From positions 1 to 22,585 of the forward strand of contig CBFGRV010000049.1 in the NCBI GenBank assembly GCA_965651265.1: a stretch of 22,585 nt of DNA, in the 5' to 3' direction. Under the pieces are notes generated by a model. That model searched no databases. It was not told where the DNA came from and was given only the letters and a program-made list of their open reading frames with translations. Position 1 is the first letter of the stretch; each line of letters starts with the position of its first letter. The position numbers and the translations under genes are program-made. The DNA comes from CBFGRV01 sp965651265. Lineage in GTDB: Bacteria; Bacteroidota; Rhodothermia; Rhodothermales; VXPQ01. Shown here piece after piece: positions 7,379 through 14,936 of this stretch.

Positions 7379-9157
7379 CTATTTGAGGAGGGTCATGGAC
7401 TTCGAAGCGACGATCTGTCCATCGACCCGCAGCTGGTAGATGTAGATGCCGCTCGAGAGCCCTTGGGCATCCCAGCGCATCCGGTACGTTCCGCTCGAAT
7501 GCGAGGCATCGACCAGCGTGGCCACCTTCTCACCCAGCACGTTGAAGACCTCGAGTTGGACGCGCCCGGGTTGCGTGAGCGCGAATTCGATGGTCGTGAC
7601 AGGGTTGAATGGATTCGGATAGTTCTGCGCGAGCGCAAACCGCTCCGGAATCTCATCCAGATCCTCCACAGCCACGTTGGTATGGAAGCTCAGCGTCGCC
7701 CACTGGCTCGCGTCGCGATTGATGAGCCCTGGATCGGCGCCGCCCGATCCGCTCTGCCACGCGTAATAGGCGTAATCTCCATATCCCTCCGAGTCTTGCT
7801 GCTCCTGAGCCGCCTGCGCGCCACCGATATCGAAGCCGATCTGCGCGCCCTCCTCGATGGCGGGCACGTAAATGGCCGCTTCGAGCCCCCAGACGCTGTT
7901 CTCTTCATCGACGAAGACCACGGCGTTGACGGTGCCCGGGTCACGCTGCGCTACCGAATCGTTCCAGGCAAATGTGAAGCCCAGCGTCGGATTGACGAAA
8001 TACGTATAGACCCCCTCCGGCGCATTGTGAATGCCTCCATCGAAGTTCGGGCCGAACGCCGAGTCACCCGCGTGGCTGTTGTCGATGCCGATGAGAACCA
8101 TGTCCGATCCCCAGGGATCATCCTGCCAGAACAGGATTGGATCGAACAGCCGATGGTGGATGTAGAGCGTGTCATCCGACCAGAGCAGCTTGGTCTCGCC
8201 GAGGAGATCCGGCTCGGGTGCGTTGTCCTCGCCCCAACCATACGAGTTCCAATTCGCCGTCACGTCGATGTCCGAGAACGCGTTGGCCCAGGCCTCTTCG
8301 TCGTCATTGCCGTCGATGACAATGACACCGGGATCCACGCGCGGCACTTGCACGACGAGTCCGCCGCCGTAGCCCTCGCCCCCACCGAAGCCCATTCGGA
8401 GCGTTCCGTAGCTCGAGCTGTTCGACATGATATCACCACCCGGATACTGCACGGACCAGTGTGAGAAGTATCCGTAGTTGTCGCCGATGTCGTCGTGGAT
8501 CTCCTCCGTGGTGGTACCGCCGCCAATGTTGAAGCCGATTTCAGCTCCATTGGCTACGCCGGGCACATACACGACGGCCTCGAAGCCCCAGGCGTTGTTT
8601 TCCGCGTCGCTCCAGATTTCACCGCGGATCCAGCCCTCGGCAACGGCGTCGGTGCCGTCGCTTAGCGTGAAGTTGGGGGCCTCGCCGCCATAAATCACGT
8701 AGGCATGCGGGCCCTGATCCGGGGCATTCTCCGGCCAGCCTCCGAAACCCTCATCCATGAGCATGTCGGTGTTGCCAGCCTCGTGGATCGGGTCGATGCC
8801 CAGCAGAACATGGTCTCCACCACGGCCGGCGAAGTAGACCGCGTCACCGGAAATGGTCACGAAGATGTAGAGCGAGTCCTGCACGTAGAGCACTCGTGCC
8901 TCACCTGCCAACCCTCCCGGATCGGGGTAATTCTCGTTCCAGAAATCGGTATTGGCCATCACATCGATCGACGCTCCGAGATCCCAGAAATCCGCCTCAT
9001 AGATCCCGTCGATCGGGGTCGTATTCGGCGCCACCGGGATGTTGACCGTCTCGCCGACGCCGTAGTCCTGCGCCACGACCGTCCCGCTCGTCCAGAGCAT
9101 CGCAGCGAGCAGCAGAATGGCCTTCGGAAGCCGTTTCCGTAGCAGTTCGCTTTTCAT
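7379..9157 (-). CDS. Secreted protein with two CBM9-like domains and a T9SS type A sorting tail
   Basis: The product is 592 aa, taking the ATG at 9157, which has a strong AAGGAGGG Shine-Dalgarno 7 nt upstream (9165-9172). The open frame reaches upstream to 9241, but that extension has no export signal. There is a signal peptide to about residue 30 (VVAQ). Two tandem related modules follow, about 35-265 and 275-500. Both carry IDG-type openings (TPIDGIYEADFWD; IVIDGNDDEEAWA), LYV/LYIH strands, LLGID/LIGID motifs and WGFEAVVYVPG / WGLEAAIYVPA. These are features of CBM9-like (DOMON-related) sugar- or haem-binding folds. The final ~80 residues (NYPNPFNPVTTIEF; GIYIYQLRVDG) are a classic Por secretion-system tail, predicting T9SS export and surface attachment. 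No catalytic domain is seen, so a binding role is inferred. Confidence 0.87.
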   Translation of the reverse strand: MKSELLRKRLPKAILLLAAMLWTSGTVVAQDYGVGETVNIPVAPNTTPIDGIYEADFWDLGASIDVMANTDFWNENYPDPGGLAGEARVLYVQDSLYIFVTISGDAVYFAGRGGDHVLLGIDPIHEAGNTDMLMDEGFGGWPENAPDQGPHAYVIYGGEAPNFTLSDGTDAVAEGWIRGEIWSDAENNAWGFEAVVYVPGVANGAEIGFNIGGGTTTEEIHDDIGDNYGYFSHWSVQYPGGDIMSNSSSYGTLRMGFGGGEGYGGGLVVQVPRVDPGVIVIDGNDDEEAWANAFSDIDVTANWNSYGWGEDNAPEPDLLGETKLLWSDDTLYIHHRLFDPILFWQDDPWGSDMVLIGIDNSHAGDSAFGPNFDGGIHNAPEGVYTYFVNPTLGFTFAWNDSVAQRDPGTVNAVVFVDEENSVWGLEAAIYVPAIEEGAQIGFDIGGAQAAQEQQDSEGYGDYAYYAWQSGSGGADPGLINRDASQWATLSFHTNVAVEDLDEIPERFALAQNYPNPFNPVTTIEFALTQPGRVQLEVFNVLGEKVATLVDASHSSGTYRMRWDAQGLSSGIYIYQLRVDGQIVASKSMTLLK

Positions 9158-9352
9158 GTTGGTTCCCTCCTTAGTGATTGAAACCGGCTGTGTGTTTGAT
9201 GCACCTCTATGTCCTGCGCCGCTCGGGCGCATTCCATCCACATGAAAGAATTATTTCCGCCCCTGCCTCTCGCTCCCACTGTCCCCGTCTCCCGTTCCCG
9301 CTCGGGTGGACAGGGGACGGTTGACAGAAGACAGATCATTATTCATCCGCCG
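9158..9352. other. Intergenic leader of the CBM9/T9SS gene
   Basis: Together with the heptamer array this makes a gene-free stretch of 318 bp (9158-9475). Besides the Shine-Dalgarno it holds a small inverted repeat TGCGCC / GGCGCA with a 5-nt spacer (9215-9231) in the likely 5' leader, and an AT-rich near-palindrome around 9244-9257 (GAAAGAATTATTTC). No convincing -35/-10 pair and no copy of the local LacI operator were found. A promoter for the leftward gene probably lies here, but I cannot place it. Confidence 0.45.
9165..9172 (-). promoter_or_regulatory. Strong Shine-Dalgarno of the CBM9/T9SS gene
   Basis: On the minus strand AAGGAGGG lies 7 nt before the ATG at 9157. It is the best ribosome-binding site in the window and decides the start of this gene over the longer open frame to 9241. 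Confidence 0.85.
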
Positions 9353-9464
9353 TCTGCCCTCCACCCTCCGACCTCTGACGTCTACCTTCCGGCATCTGAC
9401 GTCCGACCTCTGCCCTCCGACCTCTGCCCTCCGACCTCTGACTTCTGACATCCGACCTCCGCCT
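9353..9464. repeat. Degenerate heptanucleotide tandem repeat, locus 2
   Basis: Sixteen consecutive 7-bp units in perfect register cover 112 bp. The common units are TCCGACC, TCTGCCC and TCTGACN, so the consensus is TCYGMCN with the first two positions nearly invariant. The strand is strongly pyrimidine-biased. The array ends 11 bp before the stop codon of the ABC permease gene (9476), in the 3' flank of the leftward importer operon. Its segment 9438-9460 is almost identical to 20-41 of locus 1. Because 7 is not a multiple of 3, any open frame across it reads a 7-residue pseudo-repeat; the apparent short ORFs here are artefacts of the repeat. Confidence 0.9.
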
Positions 9465-9475
9465 CCAACATCCTC

Positions 9476-10321
9476 TCACCCCTTCATCCCCGACAACGTG
9501 ATTCCCTGGATGAAGTACTTCTGCGCGAAGAAGAACACGAGCAGGATGGGCAGCGTGGCCACCACCGATCCGGCCATCAGACTGCCCCACTCCGTCCCGT
9601 AACGGTCGCGGAAGATGGCCAGCCCCAGCTGCACCGTGTACATCTCCTCGGAGTTGATGACGATCAGCGCCCAGATGAAGTCGTTGAAGACCGTCATGAA
9701 GGTGAAGATCGCCAGCGTCGCCAGCGCCGGCTTCGCCAGCGGCACGATGATCCGCCACAAGACGCCGAATCGCGTGCAGCCGTCGATGAAGGCGGCCTCC
9801 TCGAGCTCTCGCGGGATGGTCAGGAAGAACTGCCGCAGCAGGAACGTCCCGAATGCCGACGCCAGACCCGGCACCACGAGCGCAGCGTAGGAGTCGATCC
9901 ACCCGAACCAGTGCAGAATCATGAAGCTCGGGATCATGGTGACGTGGAAAGGCACCATCATCGTCCCGAGAAAGATGTAGAACAGCACGTCGCGGCCCTT
10001 GAATTCCATGCGCGCGAACGCGTAGGCCGCGAGCGAGCAGGTCACCAGCTGCCCCAGCGTCACCAGCGACGACACGAGCAGGCTGTTGAAGTAGTACCGG
10101 CCGAAGGGTGCCGCCGTGAAGGCGTTCTGATAGTGCTCGAGCGTGAACTCCTGCGGCCACCAGGTGGGTGGATAGGTGAAGATCTCCCCGATGCTTTTGA
10201 AGGAGGTCAGCACCATCCAGATGAAGGGCGCGATGGTGAGCGCCGCAGCGCCGTACATCACGACGTAGACGAGCACGCGGCTCGTTCGCCTGAGCGCCGT
10301 ATGCCGTGTGAGCCAGCTCAT
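9476..10321 (-). CDS. Sugar ABC transporter permease, MalG/UgpE type
   Basis: This 281-aa inner-membrane permease has about six transmembrane segments. The EAA loop at residues 175-194 (EEAAFIDGCTRFG ... IIVPL) docks the ATPase in CUT1-family importers. The start ATG at 10321 overlaps the TGA of the upstream permease as ATGA (10318-10321), a sign of translational coupling. The open frame continues upstream to 10855, but that part only overlaps the other permease in another frame and has no family similarity. The C-terminus IQGITLSGMKG is typical of the MalG/UgpE/AraQ group. No ATPase gene is in the window, so a shared MsmX/UgpC-like ATPase elsewhere is likely. The substrate is unknown; sugars or glycerol-phosphate-like compounds are usual for the family. 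Confidence 0.95.
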   Translation of the reverse strand: MSWLTRHTALRRTSRVLVYVVMYGAAALTIAPFIWMVLTSFKSIGEIFTYPPTWWPQEFTLEHYQNAFTAAPFGRYYFNSLLVSSLVTLGQLVTCSLAAYAFARMEFKGRDVLFYIFLGTMMVPFHVTMIPSFMILHWFGWIDSYAALVVPGLASAFGTFLLRQFFLTIPRELEEAAFIDGCTRFGVLWRIIVPLAKPALATLAIFTFMTVFNDFIWALIVINSEEMYTVQLGLAIFRDRYGTEWGSLMAGSVVATLPILLVFFFAQKYFIQGITLSGMKG

Positions 10322-11289
10322 GCAATGCTGTACCCCTTCCGGCCGAAGGTCCGGAACTGTATGAGGGTGAGCACGAAGAGCACGCCGAAGAGCACATAGG
10401 CAATCGCCGACGCGTAGCCCATGTTGAAGAACTGGAAGGCCTGCTCGTAGAGATAGTAAACGAGCACCTTCGTCGAGCCCAGCGGCCCCGCATGCGTGAG
10501 CACGTAGACCAGGTCGAATACCTGGAAGGAGCCGATGATGGAGAGGACCAGAATGAACAGGGTCGTCGGGCTCAGCAGCGGCAGAGTGATTTTCCAGAAC
10601 CGCTGCCAGGCGCCGGCGCCGTCGATCCGCGCGGCCTCGTAATAGTGGGATGGAATCGCGGCCAGGCCGGCGGAGAAGAGGATCATGTTGATGCCGAAGG
10701 TCTTCCAGACGCCGACGATGATCATGGAGATGAGCGCCGCCGTCGCGTCGTTCACCCAGTTGACGGCGGGGAGCCCCACCATGCCGAGCACGTGGTTGAA
10801 CAGCCCGATGTTGGGGTGGAACACCCATCGCCAGATCACCGCCGCTGCCACCCACGAGATGATGACGGGCGTAAAGAAAGCGGCGCGCAATAGCTTCTTA
10901 CCGCGCAGCTTCTGTTCGAGCATCAGGGCGGCCAACAGAGCGAGGGCCATGTTTAGCGGGACGGTGGCCACCGTGTAGATGGATGTGACCCCGAAGACCT
11001 TCCAGAAGTCAGGGCTCGTGAGGAGCGTCGCGTAGTTGTCCAGCCCTACGAACGATCGCTCGGAGCCGAACATATTCCACTCGTGGAAGCTCAGGTAGAA
11101 GGAGAAGACGATGGGGAAGAAGATGAAGATGGTGGTAACGATCAGGGTCGGCGACAGGAAGAGCAGGGCGGTCCAACCTTCTCCGCGGCGCCGGACGAAG
11201 CCGTCGCGCGGGGGGCGTGCCGCTTTGACCGCCGCCACGGGTGCGGCAGCCTGCCGTGCCTGATCGCTCTGTGGGATCGCTTCTACCAT
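10318..11289 (-). CDS. Sugar ABC transporter permease, MalF/UgpA type
   Basis: The product is 323 aa with a basic cytoplasmic N-terminus, about six transmembrane helices from residue 41 on, and an EAA loop at about 218-237 (EAARIDGAGAWQRF ... LPLLSP). The motif is characteristic of CUT1 importers of di-, oligo- or modified sugars. Residues 70-95 (EWNMFGSERSFVGLDNYATLL) match the usual first periplasmic region. It partners with the MalG-like permease encoded directly after it (4-bp overlap) and with the lipoprotein binding protein encoded 60 bp before it. No ATP-binding subunit accompanies it. Confidence 0.95.
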   Translation of the reverse strand: MVEAIPQSDQARQAAAPVAAVKAARPPRDGFVRRRGEGWTALLFLSPTLIVTTIFIFFPIVFSFYLSFHEWNMFGSERSFVGLDNYATLLTSPDFWKVFGVTSIYTVATVPLNMALALLAALMLEQKLRGKKLLRAAFFTPVIISWVAAAVIWRWVFHPNIGLFNHVLGMVGLPAVNWVNDATAALISMIIVGVWKTFGINMILFSAGLAAIPSHYYEAARIDGAGAWQRFWKITLPLLSPTTLFILVLSIIGSFQVFDLVYVLTHAGPLGSTKVLVYYLYEQAFQFFNMGYASAIAYVLFGVLFVLTLIQFRTFGRKGYSIA

Positions 11290-11349
11290 CCGTGCTGGAG
11301 GCTCCGATTTCCTGTGTTCAACCCTTTGCTTTCCGTCTTGCCAAATGCT

Positions 11350-12753
11350 CTACATCTCCCCCGTATGATCGCCGCGTTTCGCCGCCTCACCCTGGCCGGC
11401 ACCGGCAGCCGCAACCGTCGCCGCCCTCTCACGCGCCGCTTCCTGCAGCAGCCGGTTGGCCTCCGCGGCCGCCGACGAAAGTGCCTCCGCCGGGGAGCGC
11501 CCGCCCACGGTCGCCTGCTCGATGGCCTCGGCAAGCAAGCGCTGTATGCGAATCGTGTGGAAGTCGATGGGCCTCTGCGCCTGCGCGTACTCCATCTGCT
11601 CGACGAAGGCCGCCTGGTGCGGGTTGTCGCGAAGGAACCGCTGGAATTCCTCCACTTCGACGACCGACTGGCGCACCGGTAAGTAGCCCGATTCCATCGA
11701 CCAGAAGGCCTGCGTTTCGGGATCGATCATCCACTTGACGAACTCCCAGGCCTCATCCGGATGCGCAGACTGCTTGAAGATGGCCAGATACTCACCGGCC
11801 ACGACGGTGGCGCGCTTCTGAGGACCGGCCGGGAGCATCGCGACCCCGTAATGGAATCGCGAGAACACCTGCGGATACCTCGGCAGATTCCACGGACCAT
11901 CCATCATCATGGCGATCTGCTGCGAAGCCATCACGGTTAGCGGATCGTCCGCCGTGAAGGTCCGCTGGTTTTGCATCCGATAGATGTCACGCCAGAGCGA
12001 GAGTGCCTCGACCCCGGCTGGACTGTCGAAGAGCACTTCCGTCTGCTCCAGGTCCACCAGGTACCCGCCGGCCTGCCACAGGAAAGGCGTCCACTGCCAC
12101 ATCATGTAAGCACCCTGCGGTCCGGATGCCGACACGGCCGGCACGAAGAATCCGATCTGTTCGTTGCGGCCGTCGCCGTTCGCGTCCTTCATTAGCCGGC
12201 GGCTGTACTCCAACAGCTCGGCCCACGTCTCCGGCGGGCGCTCCGGGTCCAAACCGGCCTCACGAAACAGATCCTTGTTGTAGATGAGCGCGAGATTCGT
12301 GGCCTCCATCGGCATACTGTAAAGCGTTCCCTGCCACGAGGCGTACTGGATGAGCGCCGGGTAGATGTCGGCTATGTCCTCCTCGGTCAGGCCGTTCTCC
12401 CCGTTGATGAAATGATCCATCGCGTAGACGGCGTCTGCTGCGACGAGATCGCCGAGGTAGTGGGAATGGATCCAGGAGATGTCGGGGGCGGACCCGCTCT
12501 GGACGGCAGTAATGAGCTTCTGGGCGAGGGCATCACCGGACGACACGTACTGTGCGTTGATGCGGATGTGAGGATGCTCGTCCTCGAAGCGCTCGATCAG
12601 TCGCTCGAGGGCCGGACGCGAGGACTGCACCAGGCTGTGCCAGAACGTGATGGTCACTCGACCATCATTCCTCGCACCGGAGCCGCAGCCGAGAAGTCCG
12701 ACGGCGGTCATCAGAACGAGGAGATATCGGAAAGCGCTCGTCATGTTGGGCAT
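11350..12753 (-). CDS. ABC transporter extracellular solute-binding lipoprotein (family 1)
   Basis: This 467-aa product has a lipoprotein signal: hydrophobic core then LLGC, lipidated cysteine at residue 23 counted from ATG 12753. The mature part begins VTITFWHSLV and has the family-1 pattern: PDISWIHSHYLGDLVA, LYSMPMEATNLALIYNKDLFREAGL, PPETWAELLE, AMMMDGPWNLPRY and PDEAWEFVKWM. It captures the substrate in the periplasm and delivers it to the two downstream permeases. A second possible ATG at 12744 (MTSAF) would still give a workable signal; neither has a strong SD. The open frame reaches back to 12918 only by overlapping the preceding lipoprotein gene. Aromatic residues near the cleft fit sugar binding, but the ligand cannot be named. 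Confidence 0.94.
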   Translation of the reverse strand: MPNMTSAFRYLLVLMTAVGLLGCGSGARNDGRVTITFWHSLVQSSRPALERLIERFEDEHPHIRINAQYVSSGDALAQKLITAVQSGSAPDISWIHSHYLGDLVAADAVYAMDHFINGENGLTEEDIADIYPALIQYASWQGTLYSMPMEATNLALIYNKDLFREAGLDPERPPETWAELLEYSRRLMKDANGDGRNEQIGFFVPAVSASGPQGAYMMWQWTPFLWQAGGYLVDLEQTEVLFDSPAGVEALSLWRDIYRMQNQRTFTADDPLTVMASQQIAMMMDGPWNLPRYPQVFSRFHYGVAMLPAGPQKRATVVAGEYLAIFKQSAHPDEAWEFVKWMIDPETQAFWSMESGYLPVRQSVVEVEEFQRFLRDNPHQAAFVEQMEYAQAQRPIDFHTIRIQRLLAEAIEQATVGGRSPAEALSSAAAEANRLLQEAARERAATVAAAGAGQGEAAKRGDHTGEM

Positions 12754-12781
12754 TCGTTGGCGTGTTCGTCCCCGTCGTTCG

Positions 12782-13648
12782 TCATTCCTCTCCGGTATCG
12801 GGCGCGTAGAAGTGCGTGATCTGGTAAAAGGCATAACCGGGGGTCTGGAAGCTGAACGACGTACCGCCCCACTCGTCGTTGTTGCCCCACAGGACGTAAC
12901 GGTCGGTCCCGAATCCATCCCATTCCTGGGCGATGACGAGTCCTTCGGGTTCGTCGCCCGGCCGAATGGGGGGCAGCAGATTCGGTTCTTCCTCCTCGGG
13001 TGTGAGGATGTGCCAGATCAAGGCATCGAATCCGCCGGCGGTGCCGACACGCATGGCCAGTCGGCGGAGGGGAATTGCAGGCTCCCAGGTCACCACGAAA
13101 TGGTCACTGAGCAGGCGTTCGTCCCGGCTCACGTAGAAGGTAATACCGAGCCCGCCGGAGCGGATGGGTCGCGGCCCCCTGAGCATATAGATGAGCTGGA
13201 AGGTGGTATCTGCGAAGGTGAAAGCGTCGATGGCACCGCCCTCCAGTCCGGCCTCGAAGGCGGTCTCCTCTGCCACCCAGAAGGTATAGGTCTCGCTGTC
13301 TGGTAGGCTGTCTGTCGGGACCCCGCCGAAGCTTGCCACCAGATCTCGATCGATGACGTCGCGTACGTAGATGGGTGAATCGAGCTCGTTGCCGTTTGCG
13401 GTATGGATCCACACGAGTGTCGAATCCAGCGCGGGGCGTTCGCCACGGTTGATGCCGATCGCCGCCGCCCGGCCTCCGACCCACGAAATGTCCGGAGCGT
13501 GGCTGACCGTCACGCGCTGGATGATCAGAGGCCGGCTCCCTTCGTACGGCGCAAGCGGATTGACCTCCGAGTCGCACCCCACGAGCAGCATCCCCGCGAG
13601 AATGACCGCGGCGGCCGCCTTGAATGCTGATTTACCGCTTTTGCGCAT
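12782..13648 (-). CDS. Unknown lipoprotein, first gene of the sugar ABC importer operon
   Basis: This 288-aa protein has a lipoprotein signal (AGMLLVGCDSE, lipidated Cys at residue 25), so it is anchored in a membrane on the periplasmic or outer side. I do not recognise the family. The mature part looks all-beta, with two sections: about 40-190 with an Ig/Fn3-like flavour (SETYTFWVAEETAF; FADTTFQLIYML), and a C-terminal section 205-285 rich in aromatics (RLAMRVGTAGGFDALIWH; YAFYQITHFYAPD). It is encoded 28 bp before the binding protein and downstream of a LacI-type operator at 13839-13850, so it is probably induced with the importer. It may help capture or hand over the substrate; that is inference. 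Confidence 0.7.
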   Translation of the reverse strand: MRKSGKSAFKAAAAVILAGMLLVGCDSEVNPLAPYEGSRPLIIQRVTVSHAPDISWVGGRAAAIGINRGERPALDSTLVWIHTANGNELDSPIYVRDVIDRDLVASFGGVPTDSLPDSETYTFWVAEETAFEAGLEGGAIDAFTFADTTFQLIYMLRGPRPIRSGGLGITFYVSRDERLLSDHFVVTWEPAIPLRRLAMRVGTAGGFDALIWHILTPEEEEPNLLPPIRPGDEPEGLVIAQEWDGFGTDRYVLWGNNDEWGGTSFSFQTPGYAFYQITHFYAPDTGEE

Positions 13649-13738
13649 ACGATTGTGCAGCTTGAGCAGGTCACTTGGCGTGGGATGCCGGTATGCAGCG
13701 ACGTTACTCGTCGGCCGCTGCTGACAATAAAGGGGACA

Positions 13739-13748
13739 AAAGCGCTTT
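13739..13748. promoter_or_regulatory. Palindrome AAAGCGCTTT, possible second operator
   Basis: A perfect 10-bp palindrome centred on CG, about 90 bp upstream of the first gene of the leftward importer operon. CG-centred palindromes of this type are bound by LacI-family regulators. The half-site differs from the GCAAAC half-site shared by the two stronger operators here, so it may serve another regulator or none. Confidence 0.35.
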
Positions 13749-13768
13749 CAGGCGCGTGGGTACCAACA

Positions 13769-13790
13769 CGAAGAGTCCGAATACTCTTCG
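13769..13790. other. Inverted repeat between the lacI-type gene and the ABC operon
   Basis: CGAAGAGT (13769-13776) and ACTCTTCG (13783-13790) form a perfect 8-bp stem with a 6-nt loop. It lies about 90 bp beyond the repressor's stop codon. No T-run follows on either strand, so it is not a standard Rho-independent terminator. It could still act as a 3' stabiliser or attenuator. Confidence 0.5.
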
Positions 13791-13838
13791 CCGAGAGAAT
13801 CGATCGAGGAAAGAATCAACGAAGTCGGGATCATTTAT

Positions 13839-13850
13839 GCAAACGTTTGC
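13839..13850. promoter_or_regulatory. LacI-family operator upstream of the ABC importer operon
   Basis: GCAAACGTTTGC is a perfect 12-bp palindrome with the central CG typical of LacI/GalR/PurR-family operators. Its core CAAACGTTTG is identical to the one at 15735-15744. It sits about 190 bp upstream of the first gene of the leftward operon and just beyond the 3' end of the lacI-type gene. On the minus strand it lies between a TTGTGA and a CATAAA that could be weak -35/-10 elements (spacer 15 bp), which would suit repression by steric block. The promoter part is speculative. Confidence 0.8.
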
Positions 13851-13853
13851 GCA

Positions 13854-13869
13854 GTCACAAATCTGTGAC
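13854..13869. other. Short inverted repeat GTCACA-N4-TGTGAC
   Basis: A perfect 6-bp inverted repeat with a 4-nt spacer, placed between the repressor stop codon (13880) and the operator (13839-13850). It could form a small hairpin at the 3' end of the repressor transcript or be a second protein-binding palindrome. There is no T-run. Confidence 0.5.
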
Positions 13870-13879
13870 CTGCGGTACC

Positions 13880-14926
13880 TCAATGCGTCTCCGTAGGCAC
13901 GGGAACAGCCACGGATTGCGGCGCGGCGACGGATTCTCTCACGATCAGCCTGGTCTTCAGTACGATTCGTTTTCCTTCCCTGCGATGTCCCTCCAACTCC
14001 TCCGTGAGCAGCTTCACGGCGATCTCGCCCATCATCTCCTTGGGCTGCCGTACGGCCGTGACCGGGCATCGGAGATACGGCGCGAAATCGACGTCATCGA
14101 ACATGATCAACGAGATATCTGCGGGGATTTCCAATCCCTCCTCGCTGATGGCCTTCAGCGCACCCAGCGTGATCAAGTCGCTCGTCGCGAACAGCGCCGT
14201 GGGCGGATGCGAGGATGTCAACAGCAGCTTGGTCTCCATATAGCCGTTCTCCTCCCGGAAATCCCCACCCACCACCAGGTCAGGATCAAAGGGGATGTCG
14301 TGCCGCTCCAGCGCATCGCGATAGCCACGCAGGCGCTCGTTGTTCGTGTATGTCCCGGGCAACCCCTGAATGAAGGCGATGCACTCGTGGCCATACGAAA
14401 TCAGGTGCTCGACGGCCTCGCGCGCCCCGGAATAGTTGTCCACCACGACGCTGCTCGCCCCGAGGGTGTCGAAACATCGATCCAGCAGCACGAGCGGCCG
14501 CCCCCGCTCGAACCATTCGGCATAGTGGTCATATTCCTGCCCGACGGGCATGGCGATCAGCCCGTCGACGCGGTTGCGATACATCACATTGACGTGCTCG
14601 ACCTCCTGGTCGAGGTTCTCGTCCGTGTTGCACACCACGACGCTGTAGCCAAGGCCGTGCGCCAGATTCTGAACCCGCTTGATGATGTAGGCAAAAAACG
14701 GGTTCGAAATGTCCGGCGCGATGATGCCGAGCGTGTTCGTCTTGTTCAGGCGCAGGCCGCGCGCCACCTGATTGGGGCGATAGTTGAGCTTCCGCGCTGC
14801 GTCCAGAATGGCCGATTCCGTATCGGGGCTGATACGGTACTTCGCCGCTTTGTTGTTGATCACCCTCGAGACGGTAGACACCGACACTCCAGCCAGCTCG
14901 GCAATATCCGTAAGCGTCACGGCCAT
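13880..14926 (-). CDS. LacI-family transcriptional regulator
   Basis: This 348-aa protein has an N-terminal LacI helix-turn-helix (residues 3-25, TLTDIAELAGVSVSTVSRVI) and hinge helix (PNQVARGLR, 51-59). A periplasmic-binding-protein-like sensor domain follows, starting TNTLGIIAPDISNPFF (64-79), with LVLLDRCFD, HECIAFIQGLPG and PTALFATSDLITLGAL. Such proteins bind CG-centred palindromes and release DNA or change affinity when a sugar-type ligand binds. Two matching palindromes flank this gene pair, one before the co-transcribed oxygenase gene and one before the ABC importer operon. Autoregulation plus control of the importer is therefore the simplest reading (inference). It starts 10 bp after the oxygenase gene's stop. 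Confidence 0.95.
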   Translation of the reverse strand: MAVTLTDIAELAGVSVSTVSRVINNKAAKYRISPDTESAILDAARKLNYRPNQVARGLRLNKTNTLGIIAPDISNPFFAYIIKRVQNLAHGLGYSVVVCNTDENLDQEVEHVNVMYRNRVDGLIAMPVGQEYDHYAEWFERGRPLVLLDRCFDTLGASSVVVDNYSGAREAVEHLISYGHECIAFIQGLPGTYTNNERLRGYRDALERHDIPFDPDLVVGGDFREENGYMETKLLLTSSHPPTALFATSDLITLGALKAISEEGLEIPADISLIMFDDVDFAPYLRCPVTAVRQPKEMMGEIAVKLLTEELEGHRREGKRIVLKTRLIVRESVAAPQSVAVPVPTETH

Positions 14927-14936
14927 CGGATTCCGT

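Noticed and set aside
7142..8464. 440-aa plus-strand open frame
   Set aside because: Antisense shadow of the CBM9/T9SS gene and dehydrogenase, spanning two real genes; no motif.
9353..9464. CRISPR array
   Set aside because: The units are 7 bp and contiguous, without unique spacers of 25-40 bp, and no cas gene is nearby.
10322..10855. N-terminal extension of the MalG-type permease
   Set aside because: It lies out of frame inside the MalF-type permease gene and reads as low-complexity Arg/Ala/Gly; the ATGA overlap gives a natural start at 10321.
13854..13869. CRP-type binding site
   Set aside because: CRP sites are TGTGA-N6-TCACA; here the half-sites are in the reverse order with a 4-nt spacer.
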